Positions 24,217 to 37,700 of a stretch of DNA of 64,000 bases are shown in pieces (position 1 is the first letter of the stretch; every line of letters begins with the position of its first letter). Both the position numbers and the translations under genes were made by a program. Origin of the DNA: Lethocerus indicus (lineage: Eukaryota > Arthropoda > Insecta > Hemiptera > Belostomatidae); NCBI GenBank assembly GCA_019843655.1, contig JACDQD010000003.1:29748224-29812223 (forward strand), read 5' to 3'. The notes under the pieces are model-generated. The model saw only the letters and a list, made by a program, of their open reading frames with translations. It did not search any database and was not told the DNA's origin.

Positions 24217-26472
24217 TTAAGGCACAGAACCGTAATGGGTCTGCCAGGTGGCAAAAGATACTTGTTTTGGTCTTCTCCTTGCACAGCAGCACTTGTAAAG
24301 CGCAAATATGGTGATGACAACAACAACCGCGACTAGCCCGATGGTGAATGAATGCTCATTTACATATTCCCACGTCTCTTCTGCCATTTCTTTCCCGTCA
24401 GTTTGCAGCCAGTTGACACTATCGTAGTAGGCTCTCTTCAACCATTCCATCATGTAGAACCTGTTCCCACCTGGAAATGTAACGATTATACTTTAAAAAT
24501 ATAAACTATCGGGTTTTTTTATTTATGAAAAAAAATTACTTTATTACTTTTTTCACAAATGAAGTAGGTTTTTAATTTAAATAATTAGTTTGTATCTCTT
24601 AATTATATTTTTGTATATATTGTACTTTATTTACATAGTGCTTAGAACTTGTGCAGAATATGTAATTGTATTAAATTAAATTACGTTTGTGTATTTAATA
24701 CAATGTAACTGTGTTCTGGCGCTTTAATATATATATTAAAAACCAGAATGGAATTCTCTTTGACCTCATGCATCAATGCCCACCCCTGGTATACTTTCTC
24801 TAATGGAGAAACAACAAAACCAGCTATTAACAGAAAGAGAAGTTCATAACACTCATATCGGTGTTTGCAGATATTTGCAGTCGGGTACAATGCTACTTCA
24901 CAACATATGTGTTGATGTCTCTCAACCCGACATTCTTTTTTGAAGGCAATTATTTGTCGAAAAAATGTAATAGAATTGTAACGCTTAAACATTTTCTTGC
25001 CCATGTTTGCCCTGGCAAACCTAATTTTGAATCGAAATTGACTATAAATTAGATTACACAAATATACATGTCAGAATTGCTACATGTTGCAATTTCGTTT
25101 CAAACTAAATAAAATTAATTACAATTTTGATACGAATGATATTTTCAACTCTGAATTCCATTCCGAACATCTATATGCCGCACAGAACCTATGTGATTTG
25201 TAGTATTATGTTAATCCCCACTGGTTCGATAACTAATTGTTAAAACGAATTTTCACACAGCCGGCAAATTCTCTCGTGCTCACTACAATCTATTCTAGAA
25301 CTATGTTACATACGTAAATTACTTTTTAATACGAGTAATAAAGGATAACTGGTAGACGGCTTTTGAACGGGCGAAAATTAAACTGCGATACAAAATCGGC
25401 GAGTTTGAAACAGGACGATCCGGTTTTTGACGTAATAGGCTGTCGAGTTCAAGTATACCACTTCTATTCGAACGAAAACCCCTAAACGCTGTATTCTTAG
25501 AAATAGTCAACCAGTTATATTCGATATAATTAAATTGTATTATCCTTTGAAAAACATACCGATCCTAACGAATCAAAGTGACGTAACTAAATATTTACTG
25601 ACTCTGTATGGTGCACCTCAGTTTGGTATTAATGTTATATCTTGTAATTTAATACTTTAATAAGATTACCGATGATATAGATAAGTTGATAATTAACTCA
25701 ACTCGCAAATCGAACAACAACTTTAGTGAAGTTTTTAATCTCCCTTGGATGGTATCGGACCCCCCCCAAATATCATTATAGGAATCCCTTCTAGTAGGAA
25801 TTCCTGTAGGAATACCGTAGATTTCTTCTGTTTCTGTCCCCTCTCGCTGGTTTGGTCTTTTGTTAGACCGGTTTCGACTGCTCGCCATCTTCAGTAGCGG
25901 TGTTAGTCACTTTTGATGTTTTGTGGGCACCACTTGTACTGTGGAGGTTGTCTGTTGGCATAAATATACACACGACAAAGTATGCGCACTACCACAGTAC
26001 AAATGACAGTGACAGTGCAGTGAGGATGCCCAAAATACATCCAAAGTGCCAAAAGTGACACCGCTACTGAAGATGGCAAACAGCCGAAACCGGTCTAGCA
26101 AAAGAGGGAAACACAAGAAATCTACGGTATTCCAACCTTCTTTGTCAATCGCAAAATTTTCACGATATTTCTCTATTCTGGGGCAGATTAACTCCCAATT
26201 GTACATATTTTAGAGGGGGGGGGGTTCGACCCTTTGAAAAGATTTGATGAGGAAACTCTTTACTGTGATTTAAACACATTTAGATTGTGCCTGAAATGTT
26301 ATTTCTATCTATCCCTGTTAATAAAATAATGTCGGTTTACAAACAAGTTCCGATTTTTCATGTTCATACAGTTACATATTCTGCATGTCTGTATACCATC
26401 CTTTCAATATTTTTATGCCTTGCGATTAATTAGACATGTGTAATGAAGATGAAGTGCTGACTCACCTGGCAT
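24217..26472 (-). CDS. 86-aa single-pass membrane protein, two coding exons
   Basis: I do not recognise the family. Coding exon 1 is only 26472-26466 (ATGCCAG, followed by an excellent donor gtgagtcag). Exon 2 is 24470-24217 after a tttccag acceptor; the split codon makes Gly-3. The product begins MPGGNRFYMMEWLKRAYYDS. It has a 20-residue hydrophobic helix around residues 43-62 (GLVAVVVVITIFALYKCCCA) followed by CCC and Arg-Arg-Arg, a palmitoylation-like juxtamembrane signature. The short tail ends THYGSVP. Positive residues after the helix predict a cytosolic C-terminus. If the tiny exon is not used, translation could start at the two Met codons in exon 2 (78 aa). The 2-kb intron contains a palindromic repeat element. 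Confidence 0.62.
25805..26137. repeat. Palindromic foldback repeat with two facing hammerhead-like cores
   Basis: The left arm 25805-25955 and the right arm about 25985-26137 are imperfect reverse complements. Both outer ends carry GGAATACCGTAGATTTCTT or its complement. The left core (minus, 25862-25898) and right core (plus, 26063-26099) face each other across a roughly 30-base centre. The right core is the best in the window: GCTA, CTGAAGA, T, GGC-AAACA-GCC, GAAA, C-CG-G, TC, TAGC. The element sits in the intron of the 86-aa gene. Confidence 0.8.
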
Positions 26473-28710
26473 ATTGGTTGTTTGTGTCGAATCTGCCTGG
26501 ACTCTTATTTCACTTTTACCCACATTTTAAACAGTAAAAGACCAAGCCAGCAAGAGGAAACAGAAAATCAAGAAAACTACAATATGAATAAAATAATTTT
26601 TGTAATATGTTGGAATAATTCATGACAATGTGAACAAATAAAGGGAAGTGTAAATAATGACAAGAAACAATATTATTAATTTTATTTTTCATCAACAAAT
26701 CAATAAAACACAGCTCAGACTTCAAAAGAAATGTCTGTAACCTCGACAATTCTTTACTATAAATAAATAATATACCCCTTGAAAATGCTGCAATTCGCAA
26801 CATCTTTATTAATTGTAATCTTAACTAGACCGGTCATAAATAAGAAAGTAGAGGCACGTAATAACAATAGAAAAATTCACCATATACAGGCGATTAGTAG
26901 GTAGCCGTGATGTTTCGATGAAATTGTTTGTCATTACTTTCATAATTAACTATGAGGTTTATTTTTTTTATTTGACAAGAGTTTAATTCCGGTATTTCAA
27001 GTACTGAATTGCAGTGAAGGCGTGAAATACTTTGCCACTTGGAATATTCCATTGGACGTTTCAAATTGGACCTAAAGGTGCAAAAAGTATTTTGTTATTG
27101 ATCTGAGTAAACTGCAAGGGATTACAAAACTATGAAATACTCATTTCACATTTTTTCTTTTGACATATTTACATATTAACACTAAATTTCATTATATATC
27201 GTAAGACACATATGTATGTATATATGTCTTTTTGTTTGAAGCTAAATCAAGATATAGTAATAATCACAAAGAAATTGAGATGAATAGTCACAAATTATTT
27301 GTTAATGTATTTACACTAAAAAGGAATAAGTGTCTCCTAGTGTCTGCAAGGAGTAAAAATATGCCAATAGTATATACATATAATAGACTCTTTAAAAATG
27401 TTCTCATCTTATCAAAATATTTAGACAGAAATCACAATCTATAAGTAGAAGGTAGCAAATGCCTCTTTTTTAAACTAACATTGCACTGAAATGTGTATAG
27501 TAGTATGTGTATAAACATGTAAGTATTATGAGACACACGATACAACAGAAGTTTTCCAGGCATATTCTTAGATCGCACTACCACTTGCTTTTACTCTACA
27601 ATGTAAAATATAAACCTGGAAACTATGATAAAACAGCTTTTGTTCATAAACATTTGAAAAAAACGAGGCAACATTCCACTATATTTTTCTTATTTAACTA
27701 AAATGAACTTCGTTGTGATATAAACACATTAAATGTATACCGTGGCCGTGTTTAAATAAGATAAAAGAACAAGCTGCCACAATATTAAACGCGTGAAAGG
27801 AAATTAAAACATCACATTATAAAAGTTAATTGACCTGTCGAATTATAAGAATTGATCAATAAAAGAGATGTCATGAAAAAATAATTTGTTCTGAAAATTC
27901 TTAAAAGAAAAATAAAATATCAGAAATGTGCTGCTATAAGCTAATAAGTATACAGTGTTTAACAACATTTGGTATATTCCACTGAATCTTCTTCAGAGAC
28001 TCCCTTAACACTGTAAATCTAACATAATAAAAACAAAATTGACATTTCCATTAATTGAAGTGACATGAGCTTTTGTTGGAAATATAAATTTAATTTTCCT
28101 CAATGCGATAAAAAGAAGTGAAAATACAGCACGGACATAACAGCAGATAATTGCAGTGGAAAATTAGAATAGTCAAGTATAGTAGCTACAAAGAAGAAAA
28201 AGAAATGAGGCATTCGTGTGGTTTAAAAATATTGTTTGATTAGCCCATGTTCCTGGCTACTGCAGTTGTGTTTTTAAAATAATCTCTATTTTTCTGCTAC
28301 TCTACTAAAATACAGAATACTATATTCATAAGAACAGAAAAATTATACGATAGTGGAATAGCTCATTTGTTATTGACAGTGAAATCTGTAAAAAGATGAA
28401 ACTGAAAATTGATTAACTGGGCAGATCGTATTGATATCCCGCTGGAAAATGTCTGAAAGTTAATAGATACAAGTTCAAAAACCAACAATTTCTGGTAGAA
28501 TGCAACTAACTTACACTAAAATACTCAGTATACGTCTAACTGTGGTATAATTGTCAGAAAATTTTTGGTCGGCCAGGACGAAAATCATATAATAACATTT
28601 CTAAATTTTCAAAACCCGTACTGGAAACAAAGAGAAACGATATACATTTAAAATGAACGTCACCGACAAGCTGGCAATCCGATTTTGTGAAGCGTGGAAC
28701 GTTACAAAGT
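26473..28710. other. Intergenic region between the Rabaptin-like gene and the 86-aa gene
   Basis: Both neighbours are transcribed leftwards, so this holds the 5' region of the 86-aa gene and the 3' UTR of the Rabaptin-like gene. AT-rich, no exon seen. The open frames at 27232-27444 and 27507-27701 have AT-driven composition and no splice or family context. Confidence 0.45.
26530..26580 (+). repeat. Fragment of the dispersed repeat tail
   Basis: AGTAAAAGACCAAGCCAGCA followed by AGAGGAAACAGAAAATC matches the family tail without the core. It lies within 60 bases upstream of the first coding exon of the 86-aa gene, so it may be part of that gene's 5' UTR or promoter. Confidence 0.55.
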
Positions 28711-31700
28711 TCATTTGTTGGTGTGCGGTGGATCGGTAGAAAAGTAGGGTGCGGACTCTTTGTTGAGAAGAGTGTGGCATACGTCACACACCCTTGACTC
28801 CTTGCACGAAGGGCCGCTCATCACCTTGTGAGAAAGACAGCTGCCACAGAATATTTTACCGCAATGCCTGCAGTTGTACTGAAAAAAATAAATTGAACAC
28901 TTTCATCAAACTGAGCGCAGAATTACAGCTCAAAGATATTAAACGGTAGGTTTAATATCTTGATACAGAAGTTCACAAGCTCGACTATATGCGATTATTT
29001 CTTTAATTTACAGTAGTACCCTTCTTATATTTATACAGGAGAAACTTTTTAGAACGACCTTACCACATGACTCGGCAGTGTCAGATTCTCCAATTTGGCA
29101 TACCTACTAAAATCACCTATTTTACGACCCAACTTATGTCCATGGCATATGGGTGGACACTTCTTTAATAAACCTTCTTCATAATATTTAATTTCATAAT
29201 TTTGCCCTTCTTTTAAGTAAAGAAAATATAAATACAATAATATAATTTTGTTCACACAAGACACAGAAATTACAAGTTAATCCGATCATCTCTCCACTTT
29301 ACACAAATATATATACAATTAGTATTTACCTTGCCTTTGGAACTGGATTTAAACTGCTGTTCACATCCTCTACATTCCATCACATCCTCTTCATATTCCC
29401 ACCTGAGCTGAAATATAAATGCATTCGGTTAAAAAATACAATGCTTTCACTCTTTAAATATTAATATTATGCATATAATTTGCTTCCATTCTTCTGATCT
29501 GTCCCTATCATATTTGATGAGAGGATAATGCTACCGAATATTGAACGAATATTGTTCTGCACAGTTAAACTCACAACATTGTTCTGAGCACGAAGATTTT
29601 CAAGTTCTTTTTGCAGAGTCTGAGACAGGCGAACAAAATCTTTCTGCACCGCTTCACCATTTTCAAGTCCCATCTGCAGTGAAATGAGCCTGTTCTTCAT
29701 GTCGGTATTCAAGTCCTCCAGCTGCTTCTGCAAAATTCCAGTTACAATATTTAAGCTTTCCCCTGATGATGGAACCAGTAGGAGTTTCTAAATGTCGGAA
29801 GCAGACCTCACCCAGGGGAGCTCTATGGAATGAATCACATGATCCTACCAGATTTTACACAGTAACAATGTGAATTCGGGTCATCCGGGCAATGTATTGT
29901 TTTTCATATAAGAAAATTAAGAGCAACAAATGGCAATTAAACAAAAACATAGAAACCACCACTTACTTTCTCGTCCTTCACGGTCTGAAGCAATGACCTG
30001 AGTTCATGCATTTCTTCTTTCAGTTTGGAAATAGTTTGTTCCAGCTTGTCAATAAAGTCTTGGTTCTGCTTCAGAATTTTATCTTTATTTGCCAATTCAA
30101 CACTACAAGCAGAATTTTAAATGGAAAAAACATTAATAACACTCTCTGTATTAGCAACAATACTAACAAGAACACATTACCTAAATATAGAATTCATATT
30201 AAAATTAATTTTTATAAATTCAAACACACAAACATGGACATAATTACTCCAAAAATACATTCTGTTTCTTACACAAACTGGCTACTTATTGAAAATACTT
30301 AAAATGTTTAATCATACTATAGAAAGTATTATTTCTAACAAACAAAGAATATTGTTAACAAATTTTTCGTTTAATACATCAGATATTTTAAAAGCTGACC
30401 AATGTCATGTGTTGAAACTTATCTTTTCAGACAACTACAGTATTAGTCATGATTGGGATTGGTCATGATATAACATTTAAAGGTAAAATTATAATTCACT
30501 ACAAGGGTTGTCCTGCAAGTAAAATGTACTGACTTTAGAGTGCCAACTTGAGCCGAAAGTTGTGACTGTTCAACAGTAGCTGAATTGTAAAGACATTCCA
30601 AGCTCTTGACCGATTCTTCACATCTCTCTTGGCCAACCTTGGCTTTTATAAGATCTTCTCTCTGTCTTAGCCACATTTCCTGCAATGCCTGTGTAAAACT
30701 TTTGGAATTACACTCATGTACATTTTTATACAAAAACATGAACAAAAAAACTTTTGAAAATGTTTATTGTTAAGTGAAATATAGAGTTTTTGTTTTATAA
30801 AAAAATAACACAAAAAATCTTATTTGTAGATTACAGAAAAAATAGTTTTGAAGAAATATGAAAGAATATGAAGGATTAAACATGAATTAAACCTGAATTT
30901 TTTTTAATGCATGATGTAATTTTTAAAACAAGGAAAGATTAAACTGAGCCAAAAAGAATGAGGATAATTCACAATGCTATCCATATATCATTCAGGACAT
31001 TTTTGTAATCATCAACCACTTCATTATACAATTGAGATATTATACCATTTTTAAAATTAAAGTCATTACTTTTTAAGACATTAACCTATTTATTTCAAGG
31101 CTGCATGCATAAATATTTCTCTGGTCGTATACATTACATTTCAAATATGAAAAATTACATCTCAGATGTAATACACACCTCAACAGTATCAGGAAGATTA
31201 ATTTCTTCATTCTGCAATTCCCTTGAATGAGCATTATACTTTCCCATTAGATTGTCATTTTCCAGTTCTATCCTGGTAACAAAAATAGTAATTGTGGATT
31301 ACTTAAAAAATATTTATAACAAAATAATAATATAAATATACACATACGCATGTACAATATGTATATAAACACAATAATAATGTGTACACACAAAATAAAA
31401 TGCTGTTAACTGTACTTTTATCCAACACGCATCTTAATAAATGTTTTTGGACTTTAATTAATATTTTAGAATGGAAAGCTAGTGAAATAGAAAGCAGTTC
31501 ACAAAGTTCAATCAAAATTTGTGAACTAAAATTTCTGATCCGGTGAATTATGTCAAATATCAAAGTTCTGATGTGATTTTTTCCAGTATAAAATATTAAA
31601 ACTAAGAATAGACAACTAGCAATCAACTTATTCTAGCACATCAGTTGAAATAAAAAAAAGGTTAAATTTTGATTGTGTTTAGTTGGCCTACTGATTTTAT

Positions 31701-34700
31701 ATAATTTCTTCAAAGTTAACAATTATAAACATCCCCTACCTTTTAAGGTCATGTTGTGTAGCTCGCCTTTCTTCTTTCAATTGGTTAAACTGTTTTTCAA
31801 TTTCGATACAATGTCTTTTATACTTTTCTCTAAGTTCTGCCAGCATATCTTCGGCAGTTTTCATTCTCTTTTGCAATTCCGTTACCTAGAAATTAAAATT
31901 AATATTCACTGGGATGTTCCAGAGTACATTTTAGTAACTAATAAGAGATAAATTTGTTATGAACATCACCTGTGCCTTGTGTTCCTCTTTTTTTTCTGTC
32001 CATTTATCCTCCATTTCTTTACGAAACATTGTTTCTTTTGCAAGCTCTTCTTTATATTTATCCAGTGTAGCCACTTCCTTTTCTAATTTACTGCACCTGG
32101 CTTCTGCCTGAACCAGCTGAGCCTCATAATTAGAACACATATCGCAACCTCCTAATTAGATATATTAACAAAACATTAATATTTTCAAATAAAGTGATAA
32201 AATAATTTTGCGAGATTTTAAAGATCTACAAAGGAAATAACGTCATGCGCATGATCAAACATTTATCATTACAAATAGCCTTGATATACCGAATGAAATG
32301 TATGACAAACAATATGGTAAATTAATTGAAAATACCATAGTTCTAGTGATCTGTCTCTGCTAGCCGGTTTGGTCTTTTGCTTGACTGGTTTTGGCGGTTT
32401 ACCATCTTCAGTAGCTTTCCGTTAGTAGGCTGATGAGTCATTTAAGCATGTTGGTTGCCAAACAGCAAAAGTTAGATCCTTCAAGTGACCAGTGAGCAGA
32501 GGCAGAAGAACGCAAGAACCATGTTATTCCAAATTAATGCATAACATATATTAATATTTTTTTTCTGGCAATGTACTACTATATGAGTGGTCTAATATAA
32601 GCATGTATAACCGAATGAGACGTGAAAATTAAGTGCTTTCTTGTACATACACACACACACACACACACACACACGTATGTATAGGCTACAATTTCAGCTT
32701 GGAACACCACAAAAAAGCTTTAGAGCACATGCAAAAAAACCATTTTTAACCATGTAAGATAATTAATATTTTCAAAAAAATATCAACAAACCTGAGGCAT
32801 TTTGCTGCTCGGGTACAGCAGTACACAGTTCCTCACTTGATGATCCTGCTTTAGGGATAAAATACTCTTATTTACACTAATATTTTCAAATATATATTTT
32901 TGTAATAATAAAACTGTGAATTTAATTACCTGCAAGTTTTTCATATTCAACAGCCACATCACCAGTAAGGGTTCCAACCTGAAATACTTATCAATTTAAT
33001 TTTAACGCATCTCACAAGATAGATATAAAAGAAACAAATACTTTAAAAATTATGTTTAAAAGAAAGGTTGATATGTTTAAGATATTTGAGATAAACACTA
33101 AAAGAACTCATAAATATTTTTAAAATCAAAACTACCATTATCAATTTTAATAACAGTGATCTGTGACAATTATAAATTCAAAATGTAAGATTCAAGATAT
33201 TACAAATTATTCATCGGAAATTGTGAAAATTCTTAAAGATTGAAACAAATTATTGCAATTGAATTAAATATAATTCAATAGTAATAATGTACATAATTAT
33301 TTATATCTGTGTGTGTGTAATTTATTATAAAAAAATAATAAGATATTCTTCTGACATTACCAAATTTTTAATAAAAAAAATAATAATTAAATGATAAAAG
33401 TTTGAACTTACACCTCCTGAAGAATGTAATGATCTTATTGCTACAGTTCCATCCTGAAAAAGAGACTACCACCATTAATACATTGGCAATAAAATTCAAA
33501 TATATATTGTGCTACAAATTTTATATGGAAGGTTAAAATAACAATTAAGAACAAGAAAGAATAAGTGAAAAGCAAACAGAAACAAATTAGGAATTAAAAT
33601 ACTCACCAACTCATGGTCTTGATACTTTTTAAGCTGCTGGTGTGTATCTCGAAGTTTAGTCTTTAAAACTGATATCTCTTCCTCCAGTGGCAGCACTAAT
33701 GATCTTAGAACCTCAGCATCTTCTTTTGCCTGACACAGTAATAATTTTAGAGTTTTGTGAATCAAAAATATTTTTTAAAGAAAAAATAATAAAAGTTAAA
33801 CATTCCTGTAACTCAGAAATAGTGCTTTATTTCAATTCCATGTATGTTTAATAAATCATTAAAAATAATTAAATATTAAGTAAAATAATGAACAATTGGC
33901 AATAATAAATGTGTAATTACATGACAGGTAAATGATAATGTTTACTGACTGCATTATACAATATATAAAAAGGATTAATTCAATTACATAAATGTTAATA
34001 GGGAAAGTTAAAGCTGTTCTGTTAAATACCTCTAACTGTCTTCTAACACTTGTCCTTACAGCATAATTTCTTTCTAATAGTGCAGGAAAATATATTAAAG
34101 AATTAGGACAGAAGTGTAATGCATTACAATTGAAGGAAAACAACTAACTTGTGATGTAGGTACATCTACATTTTCATTATAACAGTCATACAAAAAATAT
34201 TTTATATACGTGGCTAATGTCAACATGATGAAGCAGACAAACATTAACTACAAAGCCAAACCACATAAAAATATATACATTTTGATATATATCCTATTAA
34301 CCTTCGCTCATATATTTTGTGGTATATATAATTTTTATTGTTTGAATAGCTGTGTTGTTTGTATAGTTGCTGTACTATAAATATATTAAATCTTCATACA
34401 TTTGTACCCTCGACAGAATACAGAGAGCCACAGAACTAAGCACTATCCGAATATTATTAATTCAATTAGAATTAATTTGGTGCCAACTTAAGAGATAACA
34501 TAAAATCTCTCTAAAACTCAGAAATTAATTTATATTACTATATCTAGGAGCTTTAAAACTGACATGTAGGATCAATACCGCATGAAAGCACTGATAACAT
34601 TTGCTGAAAAGCATATTAAATGAAACATATACAATCTAACCAGGTTGAAAATTATTGAGGAATAGTACTTCTCAAAATCACATATTCCCACCAATCAACA

Positions 34701-37700
34701 TTGACTTTTAAATTCTTACGAAGATCATATTAATACGGTTAATAACAATAAACTTTACAAAAGAGGTAATACAACGAGAGATGTTAGACTAAAGCCAAAG
34801 TTAATTAACTGATACTGAACACCCAACAACATTTTTTAATACCATCATGTTTTTTTACCTTTGGATTTTGCTTGAACAACTTCTGCTTTTTCATACTCCA
34901 GGATACCTACGACAACAGTTTTCCATAATATGCCAGTGTAATAATGCAATACTAAATTTCAAGGAAAAAATTAAAGCCTGTATATTTAAGAATAAAATAT
35001 AGTCATATCCACAATTTCACAAAGGGGTCAACCTATTGGGTTAACATTGATTTCTTTAAAAGAAGAGAGATAAATACTAACAAAAATAATGAGTAAACTG
35101 GCTCTCTCACTCTCACCATTTCATCCAATCTCGAGATTTCAGAACCTCCACCACCTGTATCTCAAGAGTGTCTCCCTACAACGGGTACCCATATCAACAA
35201 TTTATGGCAAGAAGACATGCAGTATAAATTCATGTGTTAAAAAAATACTCGAAGGACAAAGATAGGTACATGGACAAAGTATATCATCCTACTTTATAAC
35301 AAGTTTTCTAATAAATCAAACGATGTGAAGATACTTTCAATATAGGGAATCAAACAATTTTACTTAATGACTGTCAATATTACACATATAAATACCCCAT
35401 TTATACAACTAAAACTAATGTTTGGCCATAGACTTTGAGTACAATAATGACTCCGGTTACAGTAACTATAATATACAATTAAACTGCTTATAGAAAATTT
35501 CAGCCTAGTTTATAATAGGCCTAGTTTTCTAATAAGTCAAACTACATGATGATACTTTTGGTGACCAGAAACTAGTTCTCATAATAAACTATTCATTTTA
35601 TGAAATATATATGCCCATTTATACAACTAAAACTAATGTTTGGCCATAAACTTTTAAGTACAATAATGATTTCAATCACAGTATATAATTATATCTAAAT
35701 ACAATTGAACAAATAAATACCTTCCGCATGCTGTCCTCGAGATTTTCTGCTGACTGTTGATTGTCTGTTGCCCCCAGCTGGCTGGCAACTTTGCGTGCCA
35801 AAGTGCTGAACATGGCAGTGGGGGCAGCGAGCAATGGGGCACCGCTCCCGCCTCCTGAATCGCATTTCAGAATACCAATCTCCGCCTCCAGTTTCTCGTT
35901 CTTCTGCTTCAGTATTTTCAGTTCATTTTCATTTTTACTGTTTTCCTCCAATGTTTCTAAGAAGTGGGGGAGAAGAAAACATCATTGTTTTAAATTTACA
36001 CAACTGGTCAATGGCCAAACATTTCAGTAAAGTTGGAAGCAATATTCCTAAAAATGGAAAATATATGTGAAATCATGGAGTGATAAACTCTATGTCAAGC
36101 ATAATCTAAAAAATTTAATGAAACAAATTTAATTTTCTTCTTCATTTTTATAGTGCAATTTTGTGGCCCTACAAGTTTTTCAGAATTCAATTCAATTTTG
36201 AATATCAGAATTCAAAGACTGCACAACATACATTTTTCAGTATGTCAGAAAGATGTTCTCTCTGTCAGATCTCTCTGTAATAGTTAGTTACTATTTCCCT
36301 CTGTTCACTTCAACATTTCATTTCTATCTTGGGCAATGAAAATTGAATGTCAGTTTTATACAACTGAATTATTCGGATTGAAATTGGTAGAAACTGTTTT
36401 CCTCGGTGAATGAATGCACCAAGAAAGGGTAAAAAAGATAATTGTACTTTTAGTCGCAACTTGATATACTTTACCGGCGAGGAGTTGCTGAAGTGAAGCG
36501 AGTTCTTCCTGCGACTTTGCTCGTTCCTCTTCAAGCTTCGACTGAAGATCAAGTCCTGTGACGGTCACTTGGCTCCTGGCTTCATCCAACTCCACTTTAA
36601 GTCTGTCCATTTCTTCTTGCAGCCGGTTTCGTTCCTCTTTTAACATTTACAATTATGTACTATACTACATAACAAATAAACTGCAATAATTATGAAAACT
36701 GTAGTCAATAATGCCACTGATGACACAGTAATTTGAACATTACTGAGGACAAGATATAAGAATTTTGATTGTTGTCATATATTGGCTTTAAAAAACCTGG
36801 GTCACCATCAATGTTATACTATTCCCCCTACTTTATTTCTCTCAATTCAGCTATTTTAATTGTTTACCTAGTGGCTTACAATTCTATAAAATGTTTAATA
36901 ATAATTTATTTAGTAATTTAGTAATAATTTATTCTTTTTTATTGATAAATGTCTGGTATAACTGAATATCAATAAGTTTACTATTCTGATTGCAACGCTG
37001 GCAATGAATTTTCTCAAATTTAAATGCTTAAATAAGCCAGAACTGTCCTAAAGTCCAACATGCCCATGCTTCTTTAACACCAACAGATAGAGTAATTCAC
37101 ATGATAGTATCCTCTTTGAAATTTCAAAATTGAGTATTTAATTTTGACAGTGTTATAATTGTCACAAAATTATGAAGTAGACGATATTATATTAAGCTGT
37201 GACAGTACTTACAAAATTTATTTTATGATTAACTTCGCATTTTACTGCCTGTAAAAAGTTAAAATCTTATTTTGATTTCATGAAAATATTTTCTATTAAA
37301 ACATTATGCAAATTATGAAATTTCTAAATGCTACTTACTATTGCATAATTTTTGGGCATTTAGCTTAGCCTAAACTCCCTATGGGTATGGATTTAATAAT
37401 TATTAATAATTTCAAGTTTAAGCTAATTGAGATAAGCAATTATATAACACTAATTTATGAAGGCAATATCCCAGTAACCTGGCCAAACTGAATTGTAACA
37501 ATTAAATAAATAATTAAATTGTAAATATTTAATTATAACCAATTGTATAAATTATTGATACATCTAATTTCCCTAACCTTATGCAAGATTATTCTATAAT
37601 CGCAGAATGTAACCTTCTTAAAGCAGAAAACAAATATTTTTCTTTATTACTTGTAAATTTTTGTTAAATCAAGATTAATTTAATTATAGTACCTTGTTGC

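Noticed and set aside
29049..29264. Minus-strand frame with CPPICHGHKLGRKIGDF between the two FYVE-finger exons
   Set aside because: Including it would split the zinc finger; the flanking exons join in phase to give ideal cysteine spacing. No good acceptor.
35110..35147. Possible extra 38-nt exon of the Rabaptin-like gene (GGGSEISRLDEM or VVEVLKSRDWMK)
   Set aside because: Borders look like splice sites, but its length puts the following exons out of frame in every arrangement I tried; the direct join is in phase.
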